Positions 10,196 to 20,037 of a stretch of DNA of 64,000 nt are shown here, one piece after another. Numbering within the stretch: the stretch's first letter is position 1; each line of letters begins with the position of its first letter. The DNA comes from Methylotenera sp. GTDB taxonomy: Bacteria > Pseudomonadota > Gammaproteobacteria > Burkholderiales > Methylophilaceae. Made by a program: the position numbers and the translations under genes. The DNA lies in NCBI GenBank assembly GCA_017880905.1, contig JADGRO010000022.1, positions 41,890 to 105,889 on the forward strand. Direction: 5' to 3'. Below the pieces are notes generated by a model, which did not search any database, was not told where the DNA came from, and was given only the letters and a program-made list of their open reading frames with translations.

Positions 10196-11300
10196 TTAAA
10201 CTCCTTGCTTCAAACTTTCTTGTATAAATGGGTCAAGGTCGCCATCCAGCACGCCTTGCGTATTGCCAATCTCAACATTAGTACGCAAATCTTTAATGCG
10301 CGATTGGTCTAAAACATAAGACCGAATTTGGTGACCCCAGCCAATGTCGGTTTTAGCGTCTTCGATTGCCTGTTTATCTGCATTACGCTTGTTCAGCTCC
10401 AGCGCGTATAGCGCACCTTTCAGCATACTCATGGCTTCGGCACGGTTGCGATGCTGCGAGCGGTCATTTTGGCATTGTACGACCGTATTGGTCGGAATAT
10501 GCGTAATGCGCACAGCGGAATCCGTCTTATTAATGTGCTGGCCGCCAGCACCACTTGCTCGGTAAGTGTCGATGCGCAAATCAGCAGGGTTAATATCAAT
10601 CTCAATACTATCATCCACTTCGGGGAAAACCTGCACACTGGCAAAACTAGTATGACGCTTGGCGTTAGAATCAAATGGTGATTTTCGAACCAAACGATGC
10701 ACACCGTTTTCTGTACGTAACGTGCCATAAGCATAATCGCCAGAAACCTTAATCGACGCGCCCTTGATACCAGCGACATCACCTTCGGACTCTTCCAGCA
10801 CTTCCACCTTAAAACCTTTGCGCTCGCAATAACGCAAATACATCCGCAGCAACATATTCGCCCAATCTTGCGCCTCGGTGCCGCCGCTGCCCGATTGAAA
10901 CTCTATAAAGCAATTATTGGCATCCATCGGCCCTGAAAACATACGCTTAAATTCCATGTCGAAGACTTGTTTTTCAAACGCTTCAGAATCACTCGCTATA
11001 CTTAGCAATGTCGCGTCATCATTCTCATCGCGCGCCATTTCAAAAAGCTCTTGTGCGTCCTTCAGGCCAATCTGCAAGCTGCTAAGCGTGTTTACAACCA
11101 ACTCCAACTCGCGTTTTTCTTTGCCTAATTTTTGTGCTTTTTCTGTGTTGTTCCATACATCCGGGTCTTCTAGCAGACCGTTTACTTCTTCTAACTTCTG
11201 AAACTTGTTTTCAAAGTCAAAGATACCCCCGAAGCGCGTGGTTGCGCGCGCTTAAATCAGCAAGGTGATTGGCAATGAGGTTGAGTTGTTCGGCTTCCAT
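10196..11300 (-). CDS. prfB: Peptide chain release factor 2 (programmed +1 frameshift)
   Basis: RF2 recognises UGA/UAA stops and triggers peptide release. The gene is complement(join(10196..11218,11220..11300)): 27 codons from ATG 11300 run to CTT, then an in-frame TGA. Skipping the T at 11219 restores the long frame (GAC TTT GAA), giving 367 residues. The catalytic GGQ ([14 protein letters not shown]) and the RF2-type stop-recognition SPF (VRKSPFDSN) are present. Taking only the frame after the TGA would miss the N-terminal domain. It is co-transcribed with lysS. Confidence 0.96.
11216..11231 (-). promoter_or_regulatory. prfB autoregulatory frameshift site
   Basis: On the minus strand the sequence is CGGGGGTATCTTTGAC. 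It combines a Shine-Dalgarno-like GGGGG, the slippery CTT codon and an in-frame TGA followed by C, as in the classic RF2 frameshift site. Low RF2 stalls at the TGA and favours the +1 slip. Confidence 0.95.
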
Positions 11301-11342
11301 GATTGCTACTAAACTTGAAAAACGTAATTATACAGCAAACAG

Positions 11343-11999
11343 CTATGTGCTTTTAGGTGCGCCCTTATCAAGTTTGGTCAAAGATATTAACAATGCTGCA
11401 CACAATTGTGCCGACACAAAACTCAACACGTCGGCAGGCGCAATACCTACAAACGTATCTGTAAGGCTTCTAGCAATGGTTACCGCGGGATTGGCAAAAA
11501 AAGTGGAGGAAGTAAACCAGTAACCCGCGGTAACTGCGAGTGCGATTAACATGGGTAATTTTTCGCTCGCGTATTTTGTGCCCAAGCGAATGACGCTTAG
11601 CAAAATAAGCGTTGCAAGCAGCTCACTTAGCCAAATACCTAAACCGTGTCTTGGTTTGTTTGAAGTTTGAATAATCGGTAAGGCAAATATCAAATGTGTT
11701 AGCCAAACACCGCTTACCGCACCGGTAATTTGCGCAACCACATATCCATATAACTCAGGCAAATTGAGCTTACCCATACGCCAGCCCATGATGCTTACGA
11801 CTGGATTTAAGTGCGCGCCAGAGACAGGTGCAAGCAAAGTAATTAGCACGTACAAGCCGCAACCGGTGGCGATGCTATTGCCCAACAATGCTACTGCTGC
11901 ATTGCCCGCACCCAAGGCTTCACCCATGATGCCAGAGCCCGTAACAATTGCCAGTAACAAAGCAGTCCCGATAAATTCTGCGAGGATTTTGTTTTTCAT
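11343..11999 (-). CDS. MIP-family channel (aquaporin/AqpS-like)
   Basis: A 218-residue six-helix major intrinsic protein. The two half-helix signatures are HLNPVVS (an NPV instead of the usual NPA) and FANPAVTIARSLTDTF (canonical NPA with the selectivity Arg). The start MKNKILAEFIGTALLLAIV and GSGIMGE resemble, from memory, aquaporins found in arsenic-resistance operons (AqpS), which pass As(III) rather than water. No ars genes lie nearby; the neighbour is a phosphate transporter, itself an entry route for arsenate. The arsenite role is therefore only a suggestion. Confidence 0.85.
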   Translation of the reverse strand: MKNKILAEFIGTALLLAIVTGSGIMGEALGAGNAAVALLGNSIATGCGLYVLITLLAPVSGAHLNPVVSIMGWRMGKLNLPELYGYVVAQITGAVSGVWLTHLIFALPIIQTSNKPRHGLGIWLSELLATLILLSVIRLGTKYASEKLPMLIALAVTAGYWFTSSTFFANPAVTIARSLTDTFVGIAPADVLSFVSAQLCAALLISLTKLDKGAPKST

Positions 12000-12185
12000 A
12001 ATTTTTTCATATTTATGTCATAATTCGACTCATTACAGTCGCTTAGTTAATGTCTGTTTGATAGCAATATAATAAATGCTTTTTTGCATATATATAAATC
12101 TTTCAATCAATATCATTCGCAGCTTTAAAACACGCAAGTAAACTAACACTAATCATAAAATTTAATTTCATTTGGGGAATTCAAC

Positions 12186-12842
12186 ATGGCAAGTGGCGTT
12201 TTTAGTCGATTGATGGCATCCATCACACCGCACAGCGATAACTACTTTGTACTATTTAACAACTTGGTAGATTGCGCTGTAAGAGGTTCCAAAGTGCTGG
12301 CCATGATGTCTGCCGTAAATGATGCAGAAAAATTTGAACAACACTTTACTGAAATCAGAGCGATTGAATCCGAGGCAGATGAATACACCAAAGAAATCTT
12401 ACTTTCGCTCCATAAAACTTTTATTACCCCATTCGATCGCCGCGAAATTCGCGAACTCGCTATGGCCTTGGACGACATTATTGATTTCATGGAAGCCATT
12501 CCACAAAGCGCTAAAATTTATGGCCACACCAGCTTTACGCCAGAAATGGTCGCACTTGGGCAAATTTTACTGCGTGCTTCTGAAAAAGTGCGTGACGCAG
12601 TGAATATGCTGTCGGACATGAAAAATGCCGAACGCATTTTACGCACTTGCGAAGAAATTAGTTCTATTGAAGGCGAAGCCGACCATGTGATGCGCGCAGG
12701 TATGCACCGCCTGTTTGCTGAAGAATCTGACGCACGCACTCTCATCCGCTCTAAAGAGCTTTATGATTTGTTTGAAGATGCGGTGGATAGCTGTGAGGAT
12801 GTAGCAGATGTCATCCATGGTGTAGTACTCGAGCGAATTTAA
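12186..12842 (+). CDS. DUF47 phosphate-transport accessory protein
   Basis: A 218-residue all-helical PhoU-like protein of the DUF47/TIGR00153 family, commonly encoded with PiT transporters and thought to modulate them. Ordered acidic motifs typical of PhoU-like metal binding are visible (EFTEIRAIESEADEYTKE-like stretch near residue 60, ALDDIIDFMEAI near 95, SSIEGEADHVM near 160). A TTGGGGAATTCAAC leader precedes the ATG. It is followed after 10 bp by the PiT gene. Confidence 0.92.
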   Translation: MASGVFSRLMASITPHSDNYFVLFNNLVDCAVRGSKVLAMMSAVNDAEKFEQHFTEIRAIESEADEYTKEILLSLHKTFITPFDRREIRELAMALDDIIDFMEAIPQSAKIYGHTSFTPEMVALGQILLRASEKVRDAVNMLSDMKNAERILRTCEEISSIEGEADHVMRAGMHRLFAEESDARTLIRSKELYDLFEDAVDSCEDVADVIHGVVLERI

Positions 12843-12852
12843 GGGGCAAGAC

Positions 12853-13854
12853 ATGGATCAAGCAATTGTCGTTATGGCGTTGCTGGTGGTGGTAGCTCTT
12901 CTGTTCGATTTTATGAACGGCTTTCACGACGCAGCAAACTCAATCGCACTCATGGTTTCTACACGCTTACTCACGCCGCAGGCTGCAGTGGTTTGGGCAG
13001 CATTTTTTAATTTAGTCGCTTTCCTTTTCTTTGGCTTGCATGTGGCTGACACCGTTGGTAAAGGTATTATTTCCAAAGAGATTATTGATAATGCCGTGAT
13101 ATTTGGCGCGCTAGGTGGCGCTATTACATGGAACCTAATTACTTGGTGGTTTGGTATTCCATCTTCATCATCGCACGCGCTGGTAGGCGGCCTGGTGGGT
13201 GCGGGAGTTGCCAAGGCAGGCACAGACGCGATAGTCGCGGCAGGCCTCATTAAAACTTCGCTAGCCATAATTCTGTCACCACTATTTGGCATGTTGCTCG
13301 CCTTAATACTAATGGTTGTTGTGTTGTGGTTGTTTGAAAAATCATCGCCCTATCCAGCTGAACGAAGATTTAACAAACTACAATTTTTTTCGTCATCACT
13401 TTATAGCTTAGGCCATGGCGGTAACGACGCACAAAAAACCATGGGTATCATCGCAGTATTGCTATATGCCAATGGTTATTTGCAGGGCGATTTTCATGTG
13501 CCGTTTTGGGTGGTGATTTCCTGCCAAATTGCCATGGGCTTAGGTACACTATTTGGTGGCTGGCGTATCGTCCGCACTATGGGTATGGGCATTACGCGCA
13601 TTCGCCCATCCGGCGGCTTTTGCGCACAAACCTCGGGGGCAATTGCCTTATTTATCGCGACTTCACTTGGCATACCTGTTTCGACCACGCACACTATCAC
13701 GGGTGCGATTATTGGCGTTGGCTTATCAAGAAGAGTTTCCGCAGTGCGCTGGGGTTTGGCTTCACGCATCGTGTGGGCATGGGTACTTACTATCCCATGT
13801 GCTGGCTTGATTGCTGCGTTATGCTATCAATTAGGTCGTAGTTTTTTACATTAA
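12853..13854 (+). CDS. pit: PiT-family inorganic phosphate transporter
   Basis: A 333-residue inner-membrane low-affinity phosphate permease. The inverted-repeat signature is seen twice: FMNGFHDAANSIA (near residue 22) and LGHGGNDAQKTMGI (near residue 193). About ten hydrophobic helices are visible. It forms a two-gene operon with the DUF47 gene. The high-affinity Pst system follows immediately, so both uptake modes are encoded side by side. Confidence 0.95.
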   Translation: MDQAIVVMALLVVVALLFDFMNGFHDAANSIALMVSTRLLTPQAAVVWAAFFNLVAFLFFGLHVADTVGKGIISKEIIDNAVIFGALGGAITWNLITWWFGIPSSSSHALVGGLVGAGVAKAGTDAIVAAGLIKTSLAIILSPLFGMLLALILMVVVLWLFEKSSPYPAERRFNKLQFFSSSLYSLGHGGNDAQKTMGIIAVLLYANGYLQGDFHVPFWVVISCQIAMGLGTLFGGWRIVRTMGMGITRIRPSGGFCAQTSGAIALFIATSLGIPVSTTHTITGAIIGVGLSRRVSAVRWGLASRIVWAWVLTIPCAGLIAALCYQLGRSFLH

Positions 13855-13921
13855 CTTCTAAATTTCCATATAAATTAAATTAGGACTCATATCAGATTTT
13901 TTTGAAGATAGAATTTATTTT

Positions 13922-13939
13922 TTGTCACATTTTTGTCAC
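13922..13939 (+). promoter_or_regulatory. Pho box of the pst operon
   Basis: TTGTCAC-ATTT-TTGTCAC is a near-perfect pair of PhoB half sites in 11-bp phase. A TATACA-type -10 element follows about 9 bp downstream (13948-13953). It lies 99 bp upstream of the pstS ATG. Confidence 0.9.
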
Positions 13940-14038
13940 AAAAACTTTATACAATCTTCATCAACGCTCGTAGTCGGCTTTAACAATTGCTCGTTAATGT
14001 AACTACAGTAAACCTAATTTATTTATATGGAGATTTCA

Positions 14039-15094
14039 ATGCAAACTAAGTTTGTTAAATCATTAACCGCCGTAGCTATATTAGCTGCTGGCCTTGCCAT
14101 CACTACCAGCGCATTTGCTATTGATATCACAGGTGCAGGTGCCACATTCCCATATCCAATTTATTCAAAATGGGCAGAATCTTACAATGTCAAAACAAAC
14201 GTTAAACTAAATTACCAATCTATCGGTTCAGGTGGCGGTATTAAGCAAATCACCAATAAAACGGTTGATTTTGGTGCTTCAGACAAACCGCTAAAGCCTG
14301 AAGAGCTCGAAAAAGCTGGCTTAATGCAGTTCCCAGCTATTGTGGGTGGGGTAGTGCCGGTAGTGAATCTTGCTGGCGTCACCGATGGTGAGTTACGTCT
14401 TAGCGGTGAAACTCTTGCTAACATATTCCTTAAAAAAATTACAAAATGGAATGACCCTGCGCTGAAGGCTTTAAACCCGGACGTAGCATTGCCAGATACT
14501 GCTATTACTGTGGTGCATCGCTCTGATGGTTCGGGTACTACTTTCGTATTTGCCAACTACTTAAGCAAAGTTAGCAAAGAATGGAGCGACAAGGTAGGTG
14601 CAGACACTTCTATTGCTTGGCCAGTAGGCGTAGGCGGCAAAGGTAACGAAGGTGTTGCTTCATACGCGCAACGCATCAAAGGCTCAATTGGTTATGTTGA
14701 GTATGCTTTTGCTAAACAAAACAACTTGCCTACTGTAAGTATGCAAAACCGTGAAGGTGAGTTTGTTAAGCCTAGTATTGAAAGCTTCCAATCTGCGGCA
14801 AAATATGCGGAGTGGGACAAAGCACCTGGTTTTTACGAGATTTTAACGAACGAGCCAGGCAAGGCTTCATGGCCAATCACCGGCGCTAGCTTCATCTTGA
14901 TGCACAAAACACAAGATAATCCAGCAAACGGTACAGAAGTGCTTAAATTCTTTGATTGGAGCTACGCAAATGGTAGCTTAATGGCTAAAGCGTTAGATTA
15001 TGTACCTATGCCTGAAAGCGTTGTTAAACTCATTGAAACAAGCTGGAAAAACAACCTGAAAAGCAAAGATGGCGCTGCAATTTGGACTAAGTAA
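14039..15094 (+). CDS. pstS: Phosphate-binding periplasmic protein PstS
   Basis: A 351-residue periplasmic receptor of the high-affinity phosphate ABC importer. It has a signal peptide (VAILAAGLAITTSAFA-ID), the GAGATFPYPIY start of the mature protein and the phosphate-loop segments IGSGGGIKQI and RSDGSGTTF. I chose the ATG at 14039 because GGAG (14029-14032) sits six bases before it; the ATG at 14027 overlaps that site. It is first in pstSCAB-phoU and under a strong Pho box. Confidence 0.97.
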   Translation: MQTKFVKSLTAVAILAAGLAITTSAFAIDITGAGATFPYPIYSKWAESYNVKTNVKLNYQSIGSGGGIKQITNKTVDFGASDKPLKPEELEKAGLMQFPAIVGGVVPVVNLAGVTDGELRLSGETLANIFLKKITKWNDPALKALNPDVALPDTAITVVHRSDGSGTTFVFANYLSKVSKEWSDKVGADTSIAWPVGVGGKGNEGVASYAQRIKGSIGYVEYAFAKQNNLPTVSMQNREGEFVKPSIESFQSAAKYAEWDKAPGFYEILTNEPGKASWPITGASFILMHKTQDNPANGTEVLKFFDWSYANGSLMAKALDYVPMPESVVKLIETSWKNNLKSKDGAAIWTK

Positions 15095-15150
15095 ATTTAT
15101 CCAATAAATACAACATGTCGTCTTATAATAACGATATAAGTATCAGCAAC

Positions 15151-15176
15151 GCGGGGGGAGAGGCAACTCTCCCCGC
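15151..15176 (+). promoter_or_regulatory. pstS-pstC intercistronic hairpin
   Basis: GCGGGGGGAGAG-GCAA-CTCTCCCCGC is a 10-bp G+C-rich stem with a two-base bulge and no following T-run. Hairpins after ABC binding-protein genes often protect the upstream mRNA and lower downstream expression. Its position argues that pstC starts after it. Confidence 0.7.
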
Positions 15177-15219
15177 ACATACATCATTAGAAGAAAAAAC
15201 AACTAGAGAATCTAAGAAA

Positions 15220-16176
15220 ATGTCACCTAGCGCACCAAATAAAAATTTAGGGGCAACATTAGATAAGCTTTTCCATCGCACTACAATGTTTTTTGCGTTT
15301 CTAGTCTTCATATTACTCTTCGGCATTATCATCACTCTATTCATAGGCAGTCTGCCAGCACTGAAGGCTTTCGGCCCATCTTTTTTTACAAGCTCCGCTT
15401 GGAATCCGGTCGATATCCAATTTGGTGGTCTCGTTCCTATCTACGGAACTTTTATTACTGCTTTAATTGCAATGCTGATTGGAATACCTGTTAGTTTCGG
15501 TATTGCCATATTCATTACGGAATTATCTCCCACTTGGCTCAAACGCCCAATTGGTGTAGCAATTGAGTTGCTGGCAGGTATCCCTAGCATCATTTATGGG
15601 ATGTGGGGATTATTTGTATTTGCCCCTTTATTTGCCGATCATGTACAGCCTTGGATTAATGACAATCTTGGCAGCCTGCCATTGATAGGGCAAGTATTTC
15701 AAGGCCCGCCAATGGGCATTGGCATGCTTACTGCAGGCATTATCTTAGCCATTATGGTCATCCCTTTTACATCCTCTGTTATGAGAGATGTTTTTGAAAT
15801 TGTTCCAAGTATGCTTAAAGAATCCGCATACGGCCTTGGCTCCACCACATGGGAAGTGGTATGGAATATCGTACTCCCTTACACTAAAACAGGTGTGGTC
15901 GGTGGAATCATGCTGGGCCTAGGGCGTGCACTAGGGGAAACGATGGCAGTTACATTTGTAATCGGTAATGCGCATGAATTATCTGCATCGCTCATGATGC
16001 CAGGCAACACCATTTCTTCCGCATTGGCAAATGAGTTTACTGAAGCGGTAGGAGACATTTATACCTCATCACTCATCACGCTAGGCCTAACACTATTTGT
16101 GATTACCTTTATCGTATTGGCCCTCGCTAAAATCCTATTAATTCGCCTTTCACTACGCGAGGGAAAACATTCATGA
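15220..16176 (+). CDS. pstC: Phosphate ABC transporter permease PstC
   Basis: A 318-residue inner-membrane permease with six predicted helices (first at [20 protein letters not shown]). The ABC-permease EAA-type loop is near [20 protein letters not shown]. The open frame extends back to an ATG at 15115, but that extension lacks a ribosome site and is encoded by the intercistronic hairpin. I therefore prefer the ATG at 15220 (MSPSAPNKN), preceded by AGAGA. It overlaps pstA by four bases. Confidence 0.9.
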   Translation: MSPSAPNKNLGATLDKLFHRTTMFFAFLVFILLFGIIITLFIGSLPALKAFGPSFFTSSAWNPVDIQFGGLVPIYGTFITALIAMLIGIPVSFGIAIFITELSPTWLKRPIGVAIELLAGIPSIIYGMWGLFVFAPLFADHVQPWINDNLGSLPLIGQVFQGPPMGIGMLTAGIILAIMVIPFTSSVMRDVFEIVPSMLKESAYGLGSTTWEVVWNIVLPYTKTGVVGGIMLGLGRALGETMAVTFVIGNAHELSASLMMPGNTISSALANEFTEAVGDIYTSSLITLGLTLFVITFIVLALAKILLIRLSLREGKHS

Positions 16177-17030
16177 GCCAGTTTAATGATAAGCGTTATT
16201 TAAAACGCAAAATTGTTAATGGCCTAACACTGGGTATTTCTGTTGTAACAGTCCTTTTCGCGCTAACCTTTTTGGTATGGATTTTATGGACATTATTTAG
16301 CCAAGGCTTTAGTCACCTGAGTTTGAGCGTATTTACCAAGATGACGCCACCACCTGGAAGCTCAGGGGGACTGTTAAATGCAATACTAGGCAGCGTGTAT
16401 ATGGTATTGTTTGCAACATTGATTGGTACGCCTGTAGGCATATTGGCTGGAACTTATCTTGCAGAATATGGCAAGTCTGGTTGGTTAGCACCAACAACTC
16501 GATTTATCAATGATATTTTACTTTCGGCCCCATCTATTGTAATCGGCCTATTCGTATATGAAGTTGCGGTAAACACCGTTGGCCATTTCTCTGGTTGGGC
16601 AGGTTCATTGGCATTATCGCTCATTGTGATTCCTGTAGTAGTTCGAACCACGGAAAACATGATGACTTTAGTGCCAAGCACCTTACGCGAAGCAGCTGCA
16701 GCGCTTGGCGCTCCATACTGGAAAGTGATTGTCAACGTCGTTTATCGATCCGCCAAGACTGGCATCATGACAGGTCTATTACTTGCTGTAGCTCGAATTA
16801 GCGGCGAAACAGCCCCGCTATTGTTTACAGCGCTCAACAATCAATTTTGGAATTCAGATATGAGCAAACCAATTTCCAGTTTGGCAGTTGTGATTTTCCA
16901 ATTTGCAATGAGCCCATATGAGGATTGGCAACATTTAGCCTGGGCCGGTGCATTATTAATTACCTTGTTTGTGTTAGGCCTTAATATCTTGGCGCGCACT
17001 GTTTTCCGCAACAATCAATCTCAAAGTTAG
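16173..17030 (+). CDS. pstA: Phosphate ABC transporter permease PstA
   Basis: A 285-residue partner permease of PstC with six hydrophobic helices. The cytoplasmic loop [20 protein letters not shown] contacts the ATPase. The start overlaps the pstC stop (ATGA), indicating coupled translation. The gene is intact and of normal length. Confidence 0.97.
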   Translation: MSQFNDKRYLKRKIVNGLTLGISVVTVLFALTFLVWILWTLFSQGFSHLSLSVFTKMTPPPGSSGGLLNAILGSVYMVLFATLIGTPVGILAGTYLAEYGKSGWLAPTTRFINDILLSAPSIVIGLFVYEVAVNTVGHFSGWAGSLALSLIVIPVVVRTTENMMTLVPSTLREAAAALGAPYWKVIVNVVYRSAKTGIMTGLLLAVARISGETAPLLFTALNNQFWNSDMSKPISSLAVVIFQFAMSPYEDWQHLAWAGALLITLFVLGLNILARTVFRNNQSQS

Positions 17031-17047
17031 TTTAGGATTACTTAATT

Positions 17048-17818
17048 ATGTCCACGCAGATGCTTCAAACAAAAATCACAACTCAAAACATGAACTTTTA
17101 CTATGGTAAATTTCAGGCGCTTAAAGACATTAACATCGATATACCAGCCAATAAAGTAACCGCTTTTATTGGTCCATCTGGCTGCGGAAAATCAACCTTG
17201 TTGCGCACATTTAACCGCATGTACGAGCTCTACCCAAAGTTAAGAGTTGAAGGAAAGATTTTGATAGATGGCAAAGACATTCATTCAGCTGACCAAGATT
17301 TAAATTTGCTTCGTGCAAAAGTGGGTATGGTATTCCAAAAACCAACCCCATTCCCCATGTCCATCTACGATAATGTTGCTTTTGGTGTCAAGCTGTACGA
17401 GAATTTATCAAAGTTTGAGATGGATGACCGCGTTGAATGGGCGCTCCAGAAAGCGGCGCTTTGGAATGAAGTCAAGGACAAACTTAATCAAAGCGGTTCT
17501 GGCTTATCAGGTGGGCAGCAGCAGCGCTTATGCATTGCACGGGGCGTTGCAGTCAAACCTAATGTACTGTTACTGGATGAACCTTGTTCCGCATTAGATC
17601 CAATCTCAACATCACGCATTGAAGAACTAATACATGAATTAAAAAAAGATTACACCATCGTAATGGTGACACACAACATGCAGCAGGCCGCGCGCGTATC
17701 AGACTACACCGCCTATATGTATTTGGGCGAGTTGATGGAATTTGATGATACTAACACTATATTTACGCGCCCTAGCCGCAAGGAAACTGAAGACTACATT
17801 ACAGGCAAATTTGGATGA
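17048..17818 (+). CDS. pstB: Phosphate ABC transporter ATPase PstB
   Basis: A 256-residue ATPase that energises phosphate import. Walker A is GPSGCGKST, the ABC signature [14 protein letters not shown], Walker [14 protein letters not shown], and the switch His is in VMVTHNM. A 143-bp spacer with no terminator separates it from phoU; the spacer is bounded by the inverted octamers TTCAATTG (17819) and CAATTGAA (17917). Confidence 0.98.
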   Translation: MSTQMLQTKITTQNMNFYYGKFQALKDINIDIPANKVTAFIGPSGCGKSTLLRTFNRMYELYPKLRVEGKILIDGKDIHSADQDLNLLRAKVGMVFQKPTPFPMSIYDNVAFGVKLYENLSKFEMDDRVEWALQKAALWNEVKDKLNQSGSGLSGGQQQRLCIARGVAVKPNVLLLDEPCSALDPISTSRIEELIHELKKDYTIVMVTHNMQQAARVSDYTAYMYLGELMEFDDTNTIFTRPSRKETEDYITGKFG

Positions 17819-17961
17819 TTCAATTGCAAAACTTAAAAATAACGGTGTTGTCGCGTCTTGCTGTACAAACAAGCACGTACTATCTACAACGCTCCGCCTT
17901 GTTCTTTTTAATTTATCAATTGAATAAGCAATACCCTGCAAGATTTTGAAAGGATTAAGCA

Positions 17962-18672
17962 ATGCAACAGTCTGAACACATTTATAAACAGTATGATGCC
18001 GAGCTGGAAGCAGTACGCGCTAAAGTACTTGAAATGGGAAACCTTGTCGAGCAGCAGATAGTGGATGCATTGGAAGCATTGGTTGAATCAAAACCCAAAC
18101 TAGCTAAAAGCATCATCAATAAAGACCATCTCGTGAATGCCTTAGAGGTTCAGGTGGATGAAGACTGCAGTCATATTATTGCACGTCGTCAGCCAGCAGC
18201 GGGAGATTTGCGCATGATTCTGATGATGATTAAAACCATCACTGACCTCGAGCGCATTGGTGATGAAGCTGCGAAAATTGCCCGCTTTGCACAAAAGGTC
18301 TACGAAACTGACCGTATGTGGTCGCCACGGTTCAACGAGATTAAGGTGATGGCAAATTTAACACGCGATATGCTTCACATGGCACTCGATGCGTTTGCAC
18401 GCTCTGATGCGACTAAGGTGCTTGAAATAGCGCATATGGACGAGCAGGTAGACGAACAGTTTCAAGTAGCTATACGCCAACTTATCACTTTTATGCTGGA
18501 AGATCCACGCACTATCTCGATGTCACTTGATGTATTGTTTGTATCAAAAGCTATAGAGCGCATTGGTGATCACGCTAAAAACATCTCTGAATATGTGGTG
18601 TATATGGTTAAAGGCAAAGATGTGCGCCACATCAGCATGGATGAGATGGAGCAGGTAACTTCACAAGATTAA
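17962..18672 (+). CDS. phoU: Phosphate signalling protein PhoU
   Basis: A 236-residue protein of two three-helix repeats that couples Pst transport to PhoR/PhoB signalling. The metal-binding motifs are the repeated ERIGDEAAKIA (near residue 92) and ERIGDHAKNISE (near residue 195). An AAAGGATTAAGCA ribosome site precedes the ATG. It ends the pst operon; the next gene is convergent after an 18-bp gap. phoB and phoR are not in the window. Confidence 0.97.
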   Translation: MQQSEHIYKQYDAELEAVRAKVLEMGNLVEQQIVDALEALVESKPKLAKSIINKDHLVNALEVQVDEDCSHIIARRQPAAGDLRMILMMIKTITDLERIGDEAAKIARFAQKVYETDRMWSPRFNEIKVMANLTRDMLHMALDAFARSDATKVLEIAHMDEQVDEQFQVAIRQLITFMLEDPRTISMSLDVLFVSKAIERIGDHAKNISEYVVYMVKGKDVRHISMDEMEQVTSQD

Positions 18673-18690
18673 TCCAGTAACACCCGCACT

Positions 18691-19890
18691 TTAAGGCATC
18701 TGAGCTTTAAGCGCATGATATTTAGGCTGGAATTCCTGTGCCTCGATTATGTCTGAATAAAATCCCACCTTGCGCTCAGCTTGAATTACGGCAGACCATG
18801 TGTTAAATGCATATTCCTTGGCGCGTACGCCTAATTGTTCACGCCGCCGCGGATTAGTCAGTAAATGCTGCGCTCTTTGCGCAAATTCCTGCGTGTTTTC
18901 ATTGGCAATCATAGCACCCTGGCCTTCCACCAATAGTGAAGCCGTTCCTAACTCGGCAATTGCTACTACAGGTGTACCTTGTGCCATCGCCTCAAGCAGC
19001 ACCAAACCTTGTGTCTCGCTTTTAGAAGCAAACACAAATACATCCGCCGCTTTATAGCAGGCGTTAAGCTCGGTATTGCGATCCAAGTAACCAATAAACT
19101 GCACATTATTTTCGATACCCAACCTTTTGACTAATGCGCGCAAACTCGCTTCTGCCGGGCCTTCGCCGGTAATCACCAATAACACCTTCGGTATTTCTTC
19201 ACTTAATAACTTAACTACTCTTATTAAAAAATCAATATTCTTCTCAAACGCAACACGTCCTACGTATAGCAACATTGGCCTCAATAACGGAATACCATAT
19301 TTCTCCCTAAACACTTCGCCATTGGCTTCACCAAAACTGTGTGCCTGCAGACCCGTCGCAATCACCTCTGCCTGTGTATTGATACCGTAAGCGCGCAGCA
19401 CATCTAGCATGGGCTGCGAAGGTGCAACTATGGCATCTACTTGATTACATTGATTTTTTGAAATTAGCCTTGCTAACCCGCGTGCTGCAAATTTCGGAAT
19501 CCACGGCAAATAATGATGCAAATAATCCTCAAAAAATGTGTGGTAAGTTTCAACTACTGGCAAACTCAATAATTTACCAAGTTTCAAGCCCGCATAGTGC
19601 GCGACAAATGGCGTATGAATATGAACAAGATCAAATTTATTGTTTTTAAGTGCTGGAAGCAATCGCAGCACTTCGCCATATTTCATCAATTTATCTTCCG
19701 GGTCAAAATAAATACTACGTGCCGGCACGCGAGTAATCCAAGTTTCATCATCGGTAGCCACTCCATAATCTGGCGCGATTAAATGTACGTGATGTCCTAA
19801 TTTTTGCAGTTGCTCGGTGAAAGTTCTGATTGAAGTTGAAACGCCATTCACACGGGGAAAATAAACATCAGAAATAAGCAATATATTCAT
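18691..19890 (-). CDS. GT4 glycosyltransferase, diacylglycerol-glycosyltransferase-like
   Basis: A 399-residue GT-B enzyme. The N-terminal acceptor domain starts MNILLISDVYFPRVNGVST and contains VETYHTFFEDYLHHYLPW, a stretch resembling the lipid-acceptor region of glucosyl-diacylglycerol synthases. The C-terminal donor domain has LYVGRVAFEKN and the E-X7-E nucleotide-sugar motif (SETQGLVLLEAMAQGTPVV). The frame extends to a GTG at 19917. I prefer the ATG at 19890 because a Pho box (19935-19952) would put the transcript start close to the GTG. The substrate is inferred from resemblance and context only; mannosyl or other lipid acceptors are possible. Confidence 0.82.
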   Translation of the reverse strand: MNILLISDVYFPRVNGVSTSIRTFTEQLQKLGHHVHLIAPDYGVATDDETWITRVPARSIYFDPEDKLMKYGEVLRLLPALKNNKFDLVHIHTPFVAHYAGLKLGKLLSLPVVETYHTFFEDYLHHYLPWIPKFAARGLARLISKNQCNQVDAIVAPSQPMLDVLRAYGINTQAEVIATGLQAHSFGEANGEVFREKYGIPLLRPMLLYVGRVAFEKNIDFLIRVVKLLSEEIPKVLLVITGEGPAEASLRALVKRLGIENNVQFIGYLDRNTELNACYKAADVFVFASKSETQGLVLLEAMAQGTPVVAIAELGTASLLVEGQGAMIANENTQEFAQRAQHLLTNPRRREQLGVRAKEYAFNTWSAVIQAERKVGFYSDIIEAQEFQPKYHALKAQMP

Positions 19891-19934
19891 ATAGTTAGTC
19901 ATGTTATTAAGTATCACGATGCTAACCTTTTAAT

Positions 19935-19952
19935 ATGACAACTAAATGAATT
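19935..19952 (-). promoter_or_regulatory. Candidate Pho box for the GT4 gene
   Basis: Minus strand: AATTCAT-TTAG-TTGTCAT. One strong half site (6 of 7) and one weak one (4 of 7) are in 11-bp phase. It lies in the 120-147-bp divergent intergenic region shared with the phospholipase gene. Confidence 0.5.
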
Positions 19953-19963
19953 TAACAATAAAA

Positions 19964-20014
19964 CTTTGATATGCACGTCATAAAAGCATCATCAAGTTGT
20001 CATTTGGGTTTCAT
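19964..20014 (+). promoter_or_regulatory. Candidate five-repeat Pho-box array for the phospholipase gene
   Basis: Five heptamers occur at strict 11-bp spacing: CTTTGAT, ACGTCAT, GCATCAT, TTGTCAT and GTTTCAT. They match CTGTCAT at 5, 5, 4, 6 and 5 of 7 positions; the last four all end in TCAT. The array ends 23 bp before the ATG at 20038. This phasing is the hallmark of cooperative PhoB binding. Confidence 0.65.
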
Positions 20015-20037
20015 GATTACGTGTAACAGTACGCGCT

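Noticed and set aside
12001..12060. Pho-box-like sequence between the MIP channel and DUF47 genes
   Set aside because: Single good heptamers (CTGTAAT, ATGTCAT) occur, but no second half site in 11-bp phase on either strand.
17819..17924. Inverted octamers TTCAATTG/CAATTGAA bounding the pstB-phoU gap
   Set aside because: Only 8 bp with a loop of about 90 bases; can be chance in A+T-rich DNA.
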